DNA of 64,000 nt from Allofournierella massiliensis (GCF_021531255.1 NZ_JAFBIO010000001.1:124001-188000), one strand, 5' to 3'. Shown: positions 45,907 through 54,577, counted from the stretch's first letter. A program made the numbers and translations. Notes: a model not told the origin generated them from the letters alone.

Positions 45907-47291
45907 ACAGGGTACTGCAGGAGATTTTTCGCATGGGAGTGGAAGGAAGCCTGGTGCTGCTGATCGTCTGGCTGGCCGGTAGTTTGCTGCGCTGCTGCAA
46001 AGCGCCTGCAAGGCCGGTGGCGCTGCTTTGGCTGGCGGCGTGTTTCCGGCTCCTTTCTCCCTTCAGTTTTCAGCTGAATCTTTCCGCCTCCAAGGCAGCC
46101 GCTGCGGCGGCAGGGACCGGAATCACCGAGTTGGAATGGGAGGTACTGTATGAAGGCGCAGCCCAGACAGCCGCACCGAGCCAGCTGATCCCGAATGTGC
46201 TGGCTGCGGTGTACATCACGGGAGTGCTGGTGTTGGCAGCCCGGGCGATTCATAGATATTACAGACTGAAAAACAGTCTGGCGCTGGCTTACCGCACCGA
46301 GGATGGCTATTACACCGGCAGCGGCGTGCAAACCCCTTTGATTTTAGGGGTGCTGCGGCCCCGCATCTACCTGCCCGCTTCGCTTACCGGACAGGACCGG
46401 GAGATGGTACTGGCTCATGAACGGGCACACCTGCGCTGGAAGGATCATTGGACAAGGCTGCTGTTTTACGGTGCCGTCTGCCTGCACTGGTATAACCCTC
46501 TGGTGTGGGCGGCCTATTTCCGCTTTGTGCGGGATACAGAGACTGCCTGCGATGAAGAGGTGCTGCGAGCCCAGGCGGAAAAAGGGGCGTACAGCCGGTG
46601 CCTGCTCTCTCTGGCGCAGGAAACAGGCATCCCGGCGGGAGTTCTGGCCTTTGGCCGTTATCCGCTCAAGGGCAGGGTCAGCTACATTTTGAAATGGAAA
46701 AAGCCGGGCAAACTGCTCACGGCCCTGGCGCTGGCCGTGGTGTTGATGGTGGGGGCAGCCAGTACCTTCTCCTTTGCGGAAGATGCCCCCACGCCGCAGC
46801 CTCAGAACGCGGATTCCCAGGTATCCAGTCAGGCAGTACCGGATGCCGGGCAGGAGGATGCTGCACAGGAATGGCTCTGGCCGGTGCCGGAGTATACCGC
46901 TGTGAGCCGGGATATGTGCGGAACCCAGGAAGATGACCCGGACAATCAGCAGGTGGTGGGCAGCACGCATAAAGGCGTGGACCTGGCTGCGCCTAAGGGC
47001 AGCCGGGTGCTGGCTATGGCCGACGGCGTGGTGGAAAAAGCCGGTTATGACGCGCTGGGCAGCGGTTCCGGCTATGGCTATCTGGTTCTTCTGCGCCATG
47101 AAAACGGGTGGCGCACCCTGTATGCCCATTGCGATGAGGTTTGCGTACAGGAAGGCGATACCGTGCAGCAAGGGAATCTGATCGCCCGTGCAGGCGATAC
47201 CGGGAACAGTACCGGCGATCATTGCCATGTGGAGATCCTGGATGAAAATGGGGATCGATACAGTCTGTGCCAGCTGGCTGAAGAGCCTTGA
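45903..47291 (+). CDS. M56 (BlaR1-type) / M23 fusion metallopeptidase
   Basis: A 462-residue membrane protein. The N-terminal half has helices at about 15-30, 38-50 and 97-113, then the M56 protease motif LAHERAH (HExxH at 172-176) with TACDEEVL as the third metal ligand region. A final helix at about 266-284 leads to an exported acidic linker and an M23/LytM domain: HKGVDLAAP (His356, Asp360) and GDHCHVEI (His440, His442). BlaR1 has a penicillin-binding sensor at this place; here a peptidoglycan hydrolase-like domain replaces it. All catalytic residues of both domains appear present. Probably cleaves or inactivates its BlaI partner on sensing cell-wall state. Confidence 0.88.
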   Translation: MNRVLQEIFRMGVEGSLVLLIVWLAGSLLRCCKAPARPVALLWLAACFRLLSPFSFQLNLSASKAAAAAAGTGITELEWEVLYEGAAQTAAPSQLIPNVLAAVYITGVLVLAARAIHRYYRLKNSLALAYRTEDGYYTGSGVQTPLILGVLRPRIYLPASLTGQDREMVLAHERAHLRWKDHWTRLLFYGAVCLHWYNPLVWAAYFRFVRDTETACDEEVLRAQAEKGAYSRCLLSLAQETGIPAGVLAFGRYPLKGRVSYILKWKKPGKLLTALALAVVLMVGAASTFSFAEDAPTPQPQNADSQVSSQAVPDAGQEDAAQEWLWPVPEYTAVSRDMCGTQEDDPDNQQVVGSTHKGVDLAAPKGSRVLAMADGVVEKAGYDALGSGSGYGYLVLLRHENGWRTLYAHCDEVCVQEGDTVQQGNLIARAGDTGNSTGDHCHVEILDENGDRYSLCQLAEEP

Positions 47292-47344
47292 ATCGGCAAA
47301 AATTTAAAAAAACGAGAAAAAGGGAGGGTTTGTGTGCGGCACGT

Positions 47345-47373
47345 TTGCAGAATTCCCGCTTTTTTGCTATAAT
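47345..47373 (+). promoter_or_regulatory. Promoter for the pseudouridine synthase gene
   Basis: TTGCAG at 47345-47350, a 17-bp spacer and a perfect TATAAT at 47368-47373. Confidence 0.75.
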
Positions 47374-47453
47374 CAATACTTGTAAAACCGGAAATATGAC
47401 TTTTGCTCTGCCGGGCTGCCGGGTAAAGAGCCCGGGAAAGGAGGCGTCGTGCC

Positions 47454-48326
47454 TTGGGGCGCAGGCTGACATTTCAGGCGGAATCCTGCCAGAAGGGGAT
47501 ACCGCTGAGAGAGTTTCTGCGCCGGCAGGGGATCACGGCGTCTTTGATCCGAGAGGTCAAGTATCGGGGCGACGGCTTTTGGGCCGACGGCAAGCCGGTA
47601 TTTACCGACTACCTGCTGCAGGGCGGGGAGAAAATCTCCCTGGAATTGCCCCCCGAAAAAGATACCGACGTTCTGCCCCAGGAACTGCCCCTGCATATCT
47701 CCTATGAGGATCAGGAGGCAATAGTACTGGATAAGCCCGCCGGTATGGCGGTACACCCCACCCTTACAATCAAGGAAGGAACCCTGGCCAATGCCTGGAT
47801 GGGGGAACTGCGCCGGCGGGGCGAAACCGGCATTTTCCGGCCTTTAAATCGTTTGGATAAAAACACCAGCGGGCTGGTGCTCTGCGCCAGAGATGCCTTT
47901 GCGGCCTCCCGCCTGCCAAAAACCTGCCAGAAAAAATATCTGGCCATTGCCCGGGGGGAAATGCCCCTGGGGCCCGGCCGGATCAAAGCGCCCATTGACC
48001 GGGCCCAGGACAGCATTATCCGGCGCCGGGTATATGAAGGGGGCAAACCCAGCCTTACCGAATATCGGGTGCTGGCAGCGGCAGGAGGGTATTCCCTGCT
48101 GGAGGTGGAGCCCAAAACAGGGCGTACCCATCAGATCCGGGTGCATATGGCCTGGGTGGGCCATCCCCTGGCAGGGGATGATCTTTACGGAGAAGACAAG
48201 GCCCTTTCCCGGCATGCTCTGCACTGCGGAGTATTGACCTTTGAGGGAATGACCGGGCCTGTGGAAGTGCGCAGCCCGCTGCCGGAAGATATGCGCCGGC
48301 TGGCCCAAAAGACCGGGCTTGTGTGA
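47454..48326 (+). CDS. RluA-family pseudouridine synthase
   Basis: A 290-residue RNA pseudouridine synthase. A short S4-like N-terminus (PLREFLRRQGITASLIREVK) precedes the catalytic domain with VLDKPAGMAVHPT and RPLNRLDKNTSGLVLCARDA, where the Asp in RLDKNTSG is the catalytic residue, and KTGRTHQIRVHMAWVGHPLAGDDLYG. Related to the RluD/YlyB/YhcT group; target position in rRNA or tRNA is unknown. The start is TTG at 47454 with AAAGGAGG 9 bases upstream; a nearby GTG is in the wrong frame. Confidence 0.92.
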   Translation: MGRRLTFQAESCQKGIPLREFLRRQGITASLIREVKYRGDGFWADGKPVFTDYLLQGGEKISLELPPEKDTDVLPQELPLHISYEDQEAIVLDKPAGMAVHPTLTIKEGTLANAWMGELRRRGETGIFRPLNRLDKNTSGLVLCARDAFAASRLPKTCQKKYLAIARGEMPLGPGRIKAPIDRAQDSIIRRRVYEGGKPSLTEYRVLAAAGGYSLLEVEPKTGRTHQIRVHMAWVGHPLAGDDLYGEDKALSRHALHCGVLTFEGMTGPVEVRSPLPEDMRRLAQKTGLV

Positions 48327-48388
48327 AAACCCTGTGAAAAAATCAGGGAAATCCTGGCCGTAAGGTGTTTTGGCTCGAAAGATGGGTG

Positions 48389-48394
48389 TATAAT
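48389..48394 (+). promoter_or_regulatory. -10 element upstream of the G5/M23 peptidase
   Basis: Perfect TATAAT about 75 bases before the start codon; the corresponding -35 (TGTTTT) is poor, so strength or sigma factor is uncertain. Confidence 0.4.
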
Positions 48395-48468
48395 GGGGCC
48401 GATCCCTGCCAAACGGAAAAACAGCAAAAACCAGGAATCAAAAATCTAACAGGAAAGGAGCATACAGC

Positions 48469-50310
48469 GTGCCGCAATTTACTCAGAAACCTCCCGGAAA
48501 ACCCCAGGGCCCGGGAAGCAAAGAGGAAAAACCGGCTGGCATGCCGGAAACCAAGAGCTGCCGCTCACTGGAAGATAAGCTGCAGGAACGCTTTCCAATG
48601 CTCTTTCATCGTCTGCGGCAGAGCGCCCGCTTTGCCGCTTTGGGCGAGGCACTGTATTACATAGGCTTTTGGGCCGAGTATACGGTGCTGCGCGCGGGCA
48701 GGGGCCTGCGGTATTGGTCCCGCACCGGGATCCGCCGCGCTGTCCGGCTGATTGGCCGGGGATGGCACCGCTTGGCCCGCGTAATAGGGCATGCGTTTGA
48801 GGAAATTACCGGCCCCATCGTGTATTTCCACCAGGGCTGGCAGAGCACTTCCGCTCTGGTGCACTGGACCTATAAGAGCAAAGGATTTGTGGGCGCTGCC
48901 CGGCTGCTGTTCAAACGGCTGAATCTGGGGGCTGCCCGTTTCCGCCATCTTACCCGGCGGGCAGGAGTCTACCTGCTGCCCCTTTCGGCTTTCGCCGTTT
49001 TTGTCTTCACCGTGCAGACGGTGGTGCATTATAACTACATTCTGGCTGTTTATGTAAACGACCAGATCGTGGGTTATGTGGAAAGCGAAAACGTGTTTGA
49101 TCAGGCCGAGGAAGATGTGCAGCAGCGTGTGGAAAGCGCCAACATCGCCACGGGAGACGCTTCCCGTCAGCTGGAAATCAAGCCCACCTTTGCGCTGGCT
49201 GTTCAGGGCGAGGTGCTGGATGAAAACGCCATGGCGGACGCGATCCTGACTGCGGCCAGCGACGAGATCCAAGAAGCCACCGCCCTGTATGTGGACGGAG
49301 ACCTGGCGGCCATCACCACAGACGGAGAGGATCTTCGGGAAGATCTGGAGGCCATCAAGGAGCCCTATGAAAACCCGAATGACCCCAACCAGCGGGTGGA
49401 GTTCACCAAGGACGTGGAAGTGGTGGATGGTATCTATTTCACCGATTCCATTTCCGATTATGACGAAGTGTATGACAAGATCACCGGTCTGGAGCAGGCC
49501 GAGGTCCAGTATCAGGTGCAGGAAGGGGATACGCCCTGGAGCATTGCCCTGAGCCATGATCTGACCATTGATGAGTTGTATGCCATGAACCCCCAGATGA
49601 CCGAGAAGGGCTACAACATGTATGTGGGGGACGAGCTGGTCATCGGGCAGGAGCGGCAGTATTTGCCGGTCAAGGTGATCTATACCGAAACCTACCAGGT
49701 GGAAGTTCCCTACGAGACCATCACCACCGAGTCGGACGAATACGACTGGGGTACCACCAAAACGATCACCCAGGGCTCCAATGGCCTGAAAGAGGTGGTG
49801 GCCGATGTGACCTATGAAAACGGCGTGGAGACCAGCCGGGAGATCCTGCAGGAAACCATGCTGCAGGAAGTGGTGAACGAGGAAGTCGTCAAGGGTACCC
49901 GACTGAAGGATGGCTCTGTGGCGGCCACTGCCACCGGCACCATCATGTGGCCGGTGCCCAACTACCGGTATGTGAGCCGCTGGATGAGTTCTTCCCACAA
50001 GGGTGCGGATATCTGCGCCGCCTATGGTACGGCTATCCTGGCCGCCGACAGCGGTGTGGTAACGGCCGCCGGCTACAATGCGGCGGGCAGCGGCTACGGC
50101 TATTCCATCATCATCAACCATGGCAACGGAATGACCACCCTGTATGCCCACTGTGCCGAGCTGTATGTATCGGCAGGCACCTATGTGAGCCAGGGCCAGG
50201 TAATCGGCGCGGTAGGTTCCACCGGTCAGAGTACCGGTAACCACTGTCATTTCGAGATCCGCATCAACGGTGCCCTTACCAGTGCCCGGAATTATTTCCC
50301 GGGTATGTAA
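48469..50310 (+). CDS. Membrane-anchored LysM/G5/M23 peptidoglycan endopeptidase
   Basis: A 613-residue cell-wall enzyme. A long basic cytoplasmic N-terminus (about 1-165) precedes one helix (about 168-186, YLLPLSAFAVFVFTVQTVV), so the rest is outside. Then come a helical region, LysM (about 348-392, YQVQEGDTPWSIALSHDL), G5 (about 400-475, ETITTESDEYDWGTTKTITQ) and a C-terminal M23 domain with HKGADICAA (His510, Asp514) and GNHCHFEI (His592, His594). It likely cuts peptide cross-links during growth. GTG start with AAAGGAG. The M23 domain resembles that of the M56-M23 fusion. Confidence 0.9.
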   Translation: MPQFTQKPPGKPQGPGSKEEKPAGMPETKSCRSLEDKLQERFPMLFHRLRQSARFAALGEALYYIGFWAEYTVLRAGRGLRYWSRTGIRRAVRLIGRGWHRLARVIGHAFEEITGPIVYFHQGWQSTSALVHWTYKSKGFVGAARLLFKRLNLGAARFRHLTRRAGVYLLPLSAFAVFVFTVQTVVHYNYILAVYVNDQIVGYVESENVFDQAEEDVQQRVESANIATGDASRQLEIKPTFALAVQGEVLDENAMADAILTAASDEIQEATALYVDGDLAAITTDGEDLREDLEAIKEPYENPNDPNQRVEFTKDVEVVDGIYFTDSISDYDEVYDKITGLEQAEVQYQVQEGDTPWSIALSHDLTIDELYAMNPQMTEKGYNMYVGDELVIGQERQYLPVKVIYTETYQVEVPYETITTESDEYDWGTTKTITQGSNGLKEVVADVTYENGVETSREILQETMLQEVVNEEVVKGTRLKDGSVAATATGTIMWPVPNYRYVSRWMSSSHKGADICAAYGTAILAADSGVVTAAGYNAAGSGYGYSIIINHGNGMTTLYAHCAELYVSAGTYVSQGQVIGAVGSTGQSTGNHCHFEIRINGALTSARNYFPGM

Positions 50311-50336
50311 GAAGCCGGGATCGGCGAGTGTACAAA

Positions 50337-50372
50337 GAAGCGCAGGCAGAGGAATCTGCCTGCGCTTTTGTT
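50337..50372 (+). terminator. Terminator after the G5/M23 peptidase
   Basis: AAGCGCAGGCAGA pairs with TCTGCCTGCGCTT around GGAA, followed by TTG. Confidence 0.9.
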
Positions 50373-50486
50373 GCGCAATATGGAGAAAACTTGCAGGCTC
50401 CCAAGGGCTCCTTTGCCGGTATGATGAAAGCAGCTCGGCAAAAAGGGGATAGTTCCGGCAAAATGGGCAAATAATAGGTTTGGCAC

Positions 50487-50549
50487 TTCCTTTCTCGGCA
50501 AATATGGTGTATAATTACCAAGTTAGTGAGAAGGGGCGGGCCCCTTCTC
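50487..50549 (+). promoter_or_regulatory. murA promoter and leader hairpin
   Basis: TTCCTT at 50487-50492, 17-bp spacer, perfect TATAAT at 50510-50515. Downstream a perfect 9-bp stem (GAGAAGGGG/CCCCTTCTC, 50529-50550) forms near the 5' end of the transcript without a T-run, perhaps stabilising the mRNA. Confidence 0.5.
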
Positions 50550-50586
50550 GCTTGTGTGTACAGAAAAACTCAAAGGAGAGTTAGGT

Positions 50587-51870
50587 TTGGAAAAGTTCGT
50601 CATCAACGGCGGCAAACCTCTTATGGGCGAGGTCACCATCAGCGGTGCCAAGAATGCGGCGGTGGCTATCCTGCCCGCGACCATTCTGGCCGCAGATAAA
50701 TGCATTCTGGAAAACATCCCGGCCATCCATGATGTGTCGGTTTCTCTTGAAATTTTGGAGGCTCTGGGCGCGCAGATCCGTACCCTGGGCAAGAACAGCT
50801 ACGAGATCGATACCACCCACCTGACCAGCACCCGGGTGCCGGACGATCTTTCCCGTCAGATGCGGGCCAGCTATTATTTCCTGGGCGCGCTGCTGGGCCG
50901 CTGCGGTTCCGGCCAGGTGGCCATGCCCGGCGGCTGCAACCTGGGGCCCCGCCCCATCGACCAGCATCTGAAGGCTTTCTGCGCCTTGAATGCGACGGAT
51001 TCTGTGGAGTACGGCATGATCAAGGTGCAGAGCGAGGATCTGCAGGGGGCTCATATCTTCTTTGACACCGTTTCGGTGGGGGCCACCATGAACGCCATGC
51101 TCAGCGCAGTGCTGGCCAAAGGTACCACCCAGCTGGAGAACGTGGCCAAAGAGCCCCATATTGTAGATTTGGCTAACTTCCTGAACATGATGGGCGCAGA
51201 CGTCCGTGGCGCCGGCACCGACGTGATCAAGATTCGCGGTGTGGAAAAGCTGCACGGCTGCACCTATTCCATCATCCCCGATCAGATCGAAGCTGGCAGC
51301 TTTATGGTGGCGGCTGCGGCCACCGGCGGGAATGTACTGATCAAAAATGTAACGCCTAAGCATCTGGAACCCATCACCGCCAAACTGGAACTGGCCGGCG
51401 CCACGGTGGAAGAATATGATGACGCGGTTCGGGTATACCGCACGGGAGATATTTATCCCTGCAAGATCAAAACCATGCCGCATCCCGGCTTCCCCACCGA
51501 TATGCAGCCCCTGATGACCGTGCTGCTGAGCCGGGCTCTGGGCACCTCCATTATCACTGAGGGAATCTGGGAAAACCGTTTCCGGTATGTGGATGAGCTG
51601 GTGCGGATGGGCGCCAACATTCAGGTGGACGGTCAGGTGGCCGTGATCGAGGGCGTGCCGGAACTGCTGCCCGCTCCGCTGCGGGCTTCCGATCTGCGGG
51701 CCGGTGCTGCCCTGGTGGTGGCTGCCCTTTCCGCCAAGGGAATCAGCGAAATCGATGAGGTAAGCCACATCGAGCGGGGCTATGAGAACCTGGTGGAAAA
51801 GCTGCAGGGCCTGGGGGCAGATATCCGCCGGGTGGAAAAACCGGCAGCGGCCATGGCCAAGGCGCTTTAA
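50587..51870 (+). CDS. murA: UDP-N-acetylglucosamine 1-carboxyvinyltransferase (MurA)
   Basis: First committed step of peptidoglycan synthesis: transfer of enolpyruvate from PEP to UDP-GlcNAc; target of fosfomycin. The 427 residues begin MEKFVINGGKPLMGEVTISG, with AKNAAVAILPATILA, and the active-site loop MPGGCNLGPRP has Cys117, so it should be fosfomycin-sensitive in principle. I chose TTG at 50587, with AAAGGAG 9 bases upstream. Firmicutes often have two murA copies; only one is visible here. Confidence 0.96.
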   Translation: MEKFVINGGKPLMGEVTISGAKNAAVAILPATILAADKCILENIPAIHDVSVSLEILEALGAQIRTLGKNSYEIDTTHLTSTRVPDDLSRQMRASYYFLGALLGRCGSGQVAMPGGCNLGPRPIDQHLKAFCALNATDSVEYGMIKVQSEDLQGAHIFFDTVSVGATMNAMLSAVLAKGTTQLENVAKEPHIVDLANFLNMMGADVRGAGTDVIKIRGVEKLHGCTYSIIPDQIEAGSFMVAAAATGGNVLIKNVTPKHLEPITAKLELAGATVEEYDDAVRVYRTGDIYPCKIKTMPHPGFPTDMQPLMTVLLSRALGTSIITEGIWENRFRYVDELVRMGANIQVDGQVAVIEGVPELLPAPLRASDLRAGAALVVAALSAKGISEIDEVSHIERGYENLVEKLQGLGADIRRVEKPAAAMAKAL

Positions 51871-51903
51871 CTGAACAGTTGGGCGGAGGGAGATTTCCGC
51901 CGG

Positions 51904-51931
51904 GGCCGCAGAAATGCGGCCTTTGTTTTTT
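51904..51931 (+). terminator. Terminator after murA
   Basis: GGCCGCA pairs with TGCGGCC around GAAA, followed by TTTGTTTTTT. Confidence 0.8.
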
Positions 51932-51953
51932 GTTACTTATCAAGGAGAGACCC

Positions 51954-52742
51954 ATGGCTTTTTTTACCACGCTGTATTCCGGCTCCTCAGGCAACTGTGG
52001 AGTCGTTTGGCAGGGCGAAGAATATCTGATGATCGATGTGGGCAAGAGCTGCCGCACCACTCTTTCAGCCCTGAAGGAACTGGAACTGGATCCCCGAGGC
52101 TTGCGAGGCATCCTCATTACCCATGAACACACCGACCATATCGGGGGACTTTCGGTATTCCTGAAAAAGAACCCGGTGCCGGTATACGCCGGGGACGAGA
52201 CCCTGCTGCACCTGGAAGAGCAGGGGATCCTGCCCGCAGGGGTGGAGGCAATACCGCTGGGGGAAGCCCAGGAAGAGATCGGCGGGTTCGGGGTAAAGGC
52301 TTTTGCCACCAGCCATGACGTACCCTGCTGCGGGTTTCGGATCGAGACGCCGGACCATAAGGTGATGAGCATCGCCACCGACCTGGGAACTCTGACCCCG
52401 GTGGTGCATCAGAATCTGGCGGGAGCGAACCTGGTGGCGCTGGAATCCAACTATGACCGGGAATGCCTGCGCTGTGGGCCGTATCCCTATTACCTCAAAA
52501 AACGGATCGAATCGGCCCGGGGACATCTGAGCAACGATGAGTGTTCGGCAAAACTTTTGGAATTGATGCAGGAGGGCTGCCGACGCTTTGCCCTGTGCCA
52601 TATGAGCAAGGAGAACAACCGGGAAGACCTGGTGCTGGGGACCCTGCGCCGACTGCTGCTGGAAGCAGGCCTTATGCCGGAAAAAGGCACCCGGGTTCAG
52701 GTGCAAAAGCGCAGTGAAGTGAGCCAGGTACTGGATTTTTAA
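51954..52742 (+). CDS. MBL-fold metallohydrolase (YycJ/WalJ-like)
   Basis: A 262-residue metallo-beta-lactamase-fold protein with LYSGSSGNCGVVW at the start, the metal site THEHTDHIGGLSVF, and ATSHDVPCCGFRI, like WalJ/YycJ, thought to be an exonuclease linked to mismatch repair or cell division. The order murA - walJ-like - rlmH matches the Firmicutes arrangement in which yycJ is near rlmH. The ATG at 51954 follows AAGGAGAG. Confidence 0.9.
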   Translation: MAFFTTLYSGSSGNCGVVWQGEEYLMIDVGKSCRTTLSALKELELDPRGLRGILITHEHTDHIGGLSVFLKKNPVPVYAGDETLLHLEEQGILPAGVEAIPLGEAQEEIGGFGVKAFATSHDVPCCGFRIETPDHKVMSIATDLGTLTPVVHQNLAGANLVALESNYDRECLRCGPYPYYLKKRIESARGHLSNDECSAKLLELMQEGCRRFALCHMSKENNREDLVLGTLRRLLLEAGLMPEKGTRVQVQKRSEVSQVLDF

Positions 52743-52760
52743 GGCTGTAGGAGGGAGAAG

Positions 52761-53246
52761 ATGCAGAATATTGACCTGATCTGCGTGGGGAGGCTGAATG
52801 CGGCTTACTGCGCCCAGGGAGTGGCCGAGTACCAGAAGAGGCTGTCCGCGTTCTGCCGGTTCCGGATTTTGGAATTGCCCGAGGAAAAAATCCAGGAAAA
52901 AAGCGCCTCGCCTGCCCTGATTGAAAAGGCGCTGGAAAAAGAAGGGGATGCGATCCTAGCCAATGTGCGCAAGGGCGCCGGTATTGTGGCCCTGTGTGTA
53001 GAAGGCAAGCTGCTTTCTAGCGAAGAACTGGCCGGCTTTGTAGCCCAGCGGGCGCTGGAAGGGGCAGGAGATATTGCCTTTGTGATTGGTTCCTCCCATG
53101 GCCTTGCCCCAAAAGTCAAAGCGGCAGCGGCCCTGAAATTTTCCATGGGGCGCATCACTCTGCCCCATCAGCTGGCAAGGCTGGTTCTCTGCGAGCAGAT
53201 TTACCGGGCCTTTGCCATCAATGCGGGAAGTAAATACCATAAATAA
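52761..53246 (+). CDS. rlmH: 23S rRNA (pseudouridine1915-N3)-methyltransferase RlmH
   Basis: SPOUT methyltransferase of 161 residues that modifies pseudouridine 1915 in helix 69 of 23S rRNA. It starts NIDLICVGRLNAAYCAQGVA and ends with FVIGSSHGLAPKVK and LPHQLARLVLCEQIYRAFAI, the SAM-binding knot. This is the expected length (about 159). RBS AGGAGGG, 18 bases after the upstream hydrolase gene. Confidence 0.95.
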   Translation: MQNIDLICVGRLNAAYCAQGVAEYQKRLSAFCRFRILELPEEKIQEKSASPALIEKALEKEGDAILANVRKGAGIVALCVEGKLLSSEELAGFVAQRALEGAGDIAFVIGSSHGLAPKVKAAAALKFSMGRITLPHQLARLVLCEQIYRAFAINAGSKYHK

Positions 53247-53251
53247 ACACA

Positions 53252-53284
53252 CCCTCTGCTGTATACAGGCAGAGGGCGTTTTGC
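53252..53284 (+). terminator. Terminator after rlmH
   Basis: CCCTCTGC pairs with GCAGAGGG around TGTATACAG, followed by CGTTTTGCTTT. Confidence 0.75.
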
Positions 53285-53340
53285 TTTGTCAGCGGGTTTC
53301 CTTGGAGAAAGACGTTTGTTGGCAGCCTGACATTTTGGAT

Positions 53341-54216
53341 TCAACCATTTTGCAGAGACTGCAGGCCAAGCTCCATCTGATCAGCCATGAACGAGTTGCC
53401 GCACAGCTGATAAATTTGTTTTGCCTTTTGAATTTTGTCCATTCCGGTTTTCAGACTATTGATCCTGCAATCCAACAGACCCTGATAATAGAGCAAGGGG
53501 ACTTTCCAGGTCAGCATGTTGGGATCAGAGGTTAATTCCTGCAATTTGTTTATAGCTTTTTCGGCAAGATCATATTGACGGCTGCGGATCAGCGAATACA
53601 GGTTGTTCACCAACAGGTGGGACAGATATACAGGATAATCCGGGTGAGCCTGGTATTTTTCCAAAGTGTCCCAAGCTGTCAGAAAGAGGGAAGTCTTGAG
53701 CTCGCCGCCATCAAAAAGAAAACTCATGTCTGAAAAAATCCGAAACTCGGCCAGTGTCCAGGTCTCCACGTCAAACAGATATCGCTGTATATATCGTCGG
53801 GCGTTTTGGTATTCAGGCAGATTTTGATAATCTGGAGCCGTATATACGCATCGCAACGCCGTGATTTCTGCATACTGCAGTCTGGCGGCAGAGGTCTTTT
53901 CACTTTGCATTTTTTCAAATAGCAGTTTTTCAATTGCACAATAATACAGGGGATCGTCATTCAGGCGCTCGAGATTCACGTTCAGCAGAGGTTCACTGTG
54001 GGGCGTCGATTGGTACTGGCTATGGATAAGCAGGAGTTCGTCCACGGAAAGCATCAGCCTGTCCAGAATTTGCAGCATAAAGTCAAACTTGATATCATAA
54101 AGACCTTTCTCAAAATCAATGGCGAAGGATTTGCTTAGTATTCCTGAATAAATCTCTTTATGGGCAAACCCTTTGCTCAGCCGGATCTGGCGGATGGTGG
54201 CGCCGTATCGTTCCAC
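53341..54216 (-). CDS. Rgg/GadR/MutR-family transcriptional regulator
   Basis: A 291-residue regulator with an N-terminal XRE-type helix-turn-helix (about 5-60: ATIRQIRLSKGFAHKEIYSG, then ILSKSFAIDFEKGLYDI) and a C-terminal all-helical, TPR-like domain (about 70-290) as in Rgg proteins, which bind short peptide pheromones. The GTG at 54216 is preceded by AAAGGGGTGA. A minus-strand TATAAT lies about 40 bases upstream with a poor -35. It is divergent from a 48-residue peptide gene with a strong promoter, 126 bases away. Base composition is visibly more AT-rich than the neighbours, a hint of transfer. Confidence 0.88.
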   Translation of the reverse strand: MERYGATIRQIRLSKGFAHKEIYSGILSKSFAIDFEKGLYDIKFDFMLQILDRLMLSVDELLLIHSQYQSTPHSEPLLNVNLERLNDDPLYYCAIEKLLFEKMQSEKTSAARLQYAEITALRCVYTAPDYQNLPEYQNARRYIQRYLFDVETWTLAEFRIFSDMSFLFDGGELKTSLFLTAWDTLEKYQAHPDYPVYLSHLLVNNLYSLIRSRQYDLAEKAINKLQELTSDPNMLTWKVPLLYYQGLLDCRINSLKTGMDKIQKAKQIYQLCGNSFMADQMELGLQSLQNG

Positions 54217-54289
54217 AGTATCACCCCTTTCTTGAAATCTGCTTTATTATACCGTGCCTCTTCAATATGGTCTGAATACCCGGACTTTT

Positions 54290-54318
54290 TTGGCAGCGGT
54301 ATCGGCTGCTTTTATAAT
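54290..54318 (+). promoter_or_regulatory. Promoter for the small peptide gene
   Basis: TTGGCA at 54290-54295, a 17-bp spacer and a perfect TATAAT at 54313-54318, 24 bases before the start codon. It faces the Rgg-like gene, so the regulator could bind between 54220 and 54295. Confidence 0.8.
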
Positions 54319-54342
54319 AAAAGCAGAAAGGAGGTTGCCGCA

Positions 54343-54489
54343 ATGAAAAAGAGCATGATCCCGGGTACCAAGATCATGAAGTTAGTGGCCGGGAAAAATA
54401 GCGACGAAGAAAAACTGGAAAAAGACCTGGGAAAAATCGGGAGAATAGAACTGTTGGGCAGGGCGCTGAAAAACGTCTTTTCCCTGTGA
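54343..54489 (+). CDS. 48-residue peptide, possible Rgg-controlled peptide
   Basis: Short gene with a perfect AAAGGAGG 7 bases before the ATG. The product begins MKKSMIPGTKIMKLVAG, has an acidic-basic middle (SDEEKLEKDLGKIGR) and ends IELLGRALKNVFSL. It has no signal peptide or hydrophobic core and no cysteines; the last 14 residues could form an amphipathic helix. Strong promoter, strong RBS and terminator argue for a real gene. It could be a pheromone precursor, a leaderless bacteriocin or a small regulatory protein. I recognise no family and see no export or modification enzyme beside it. Confidence 0.75.
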   Translation: MKKSMIPGTKIMKLVAGKNSDEEKLEKDLGKIGRIELLGRALKNVFSL

Positions 54490-54530
54490 CTGGATTTGAA
54501 ACCGAAAAAACTGCGCAATGCCCGACAAAA

Positions 54531-54577
54531 AACCGGCGTGCTATTTCCTTGCGAAATAACACGCCGGTTCTTTTTTA
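54531..54577 (+). terminator. Terminator after the peptide gene
   Basis: ACCGGCGTGCTATTTC pairs with GAAATAACACGCCGGT (one mismatch) around CTTGC, followed by a six-base T-run. Confidence 0.9.
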
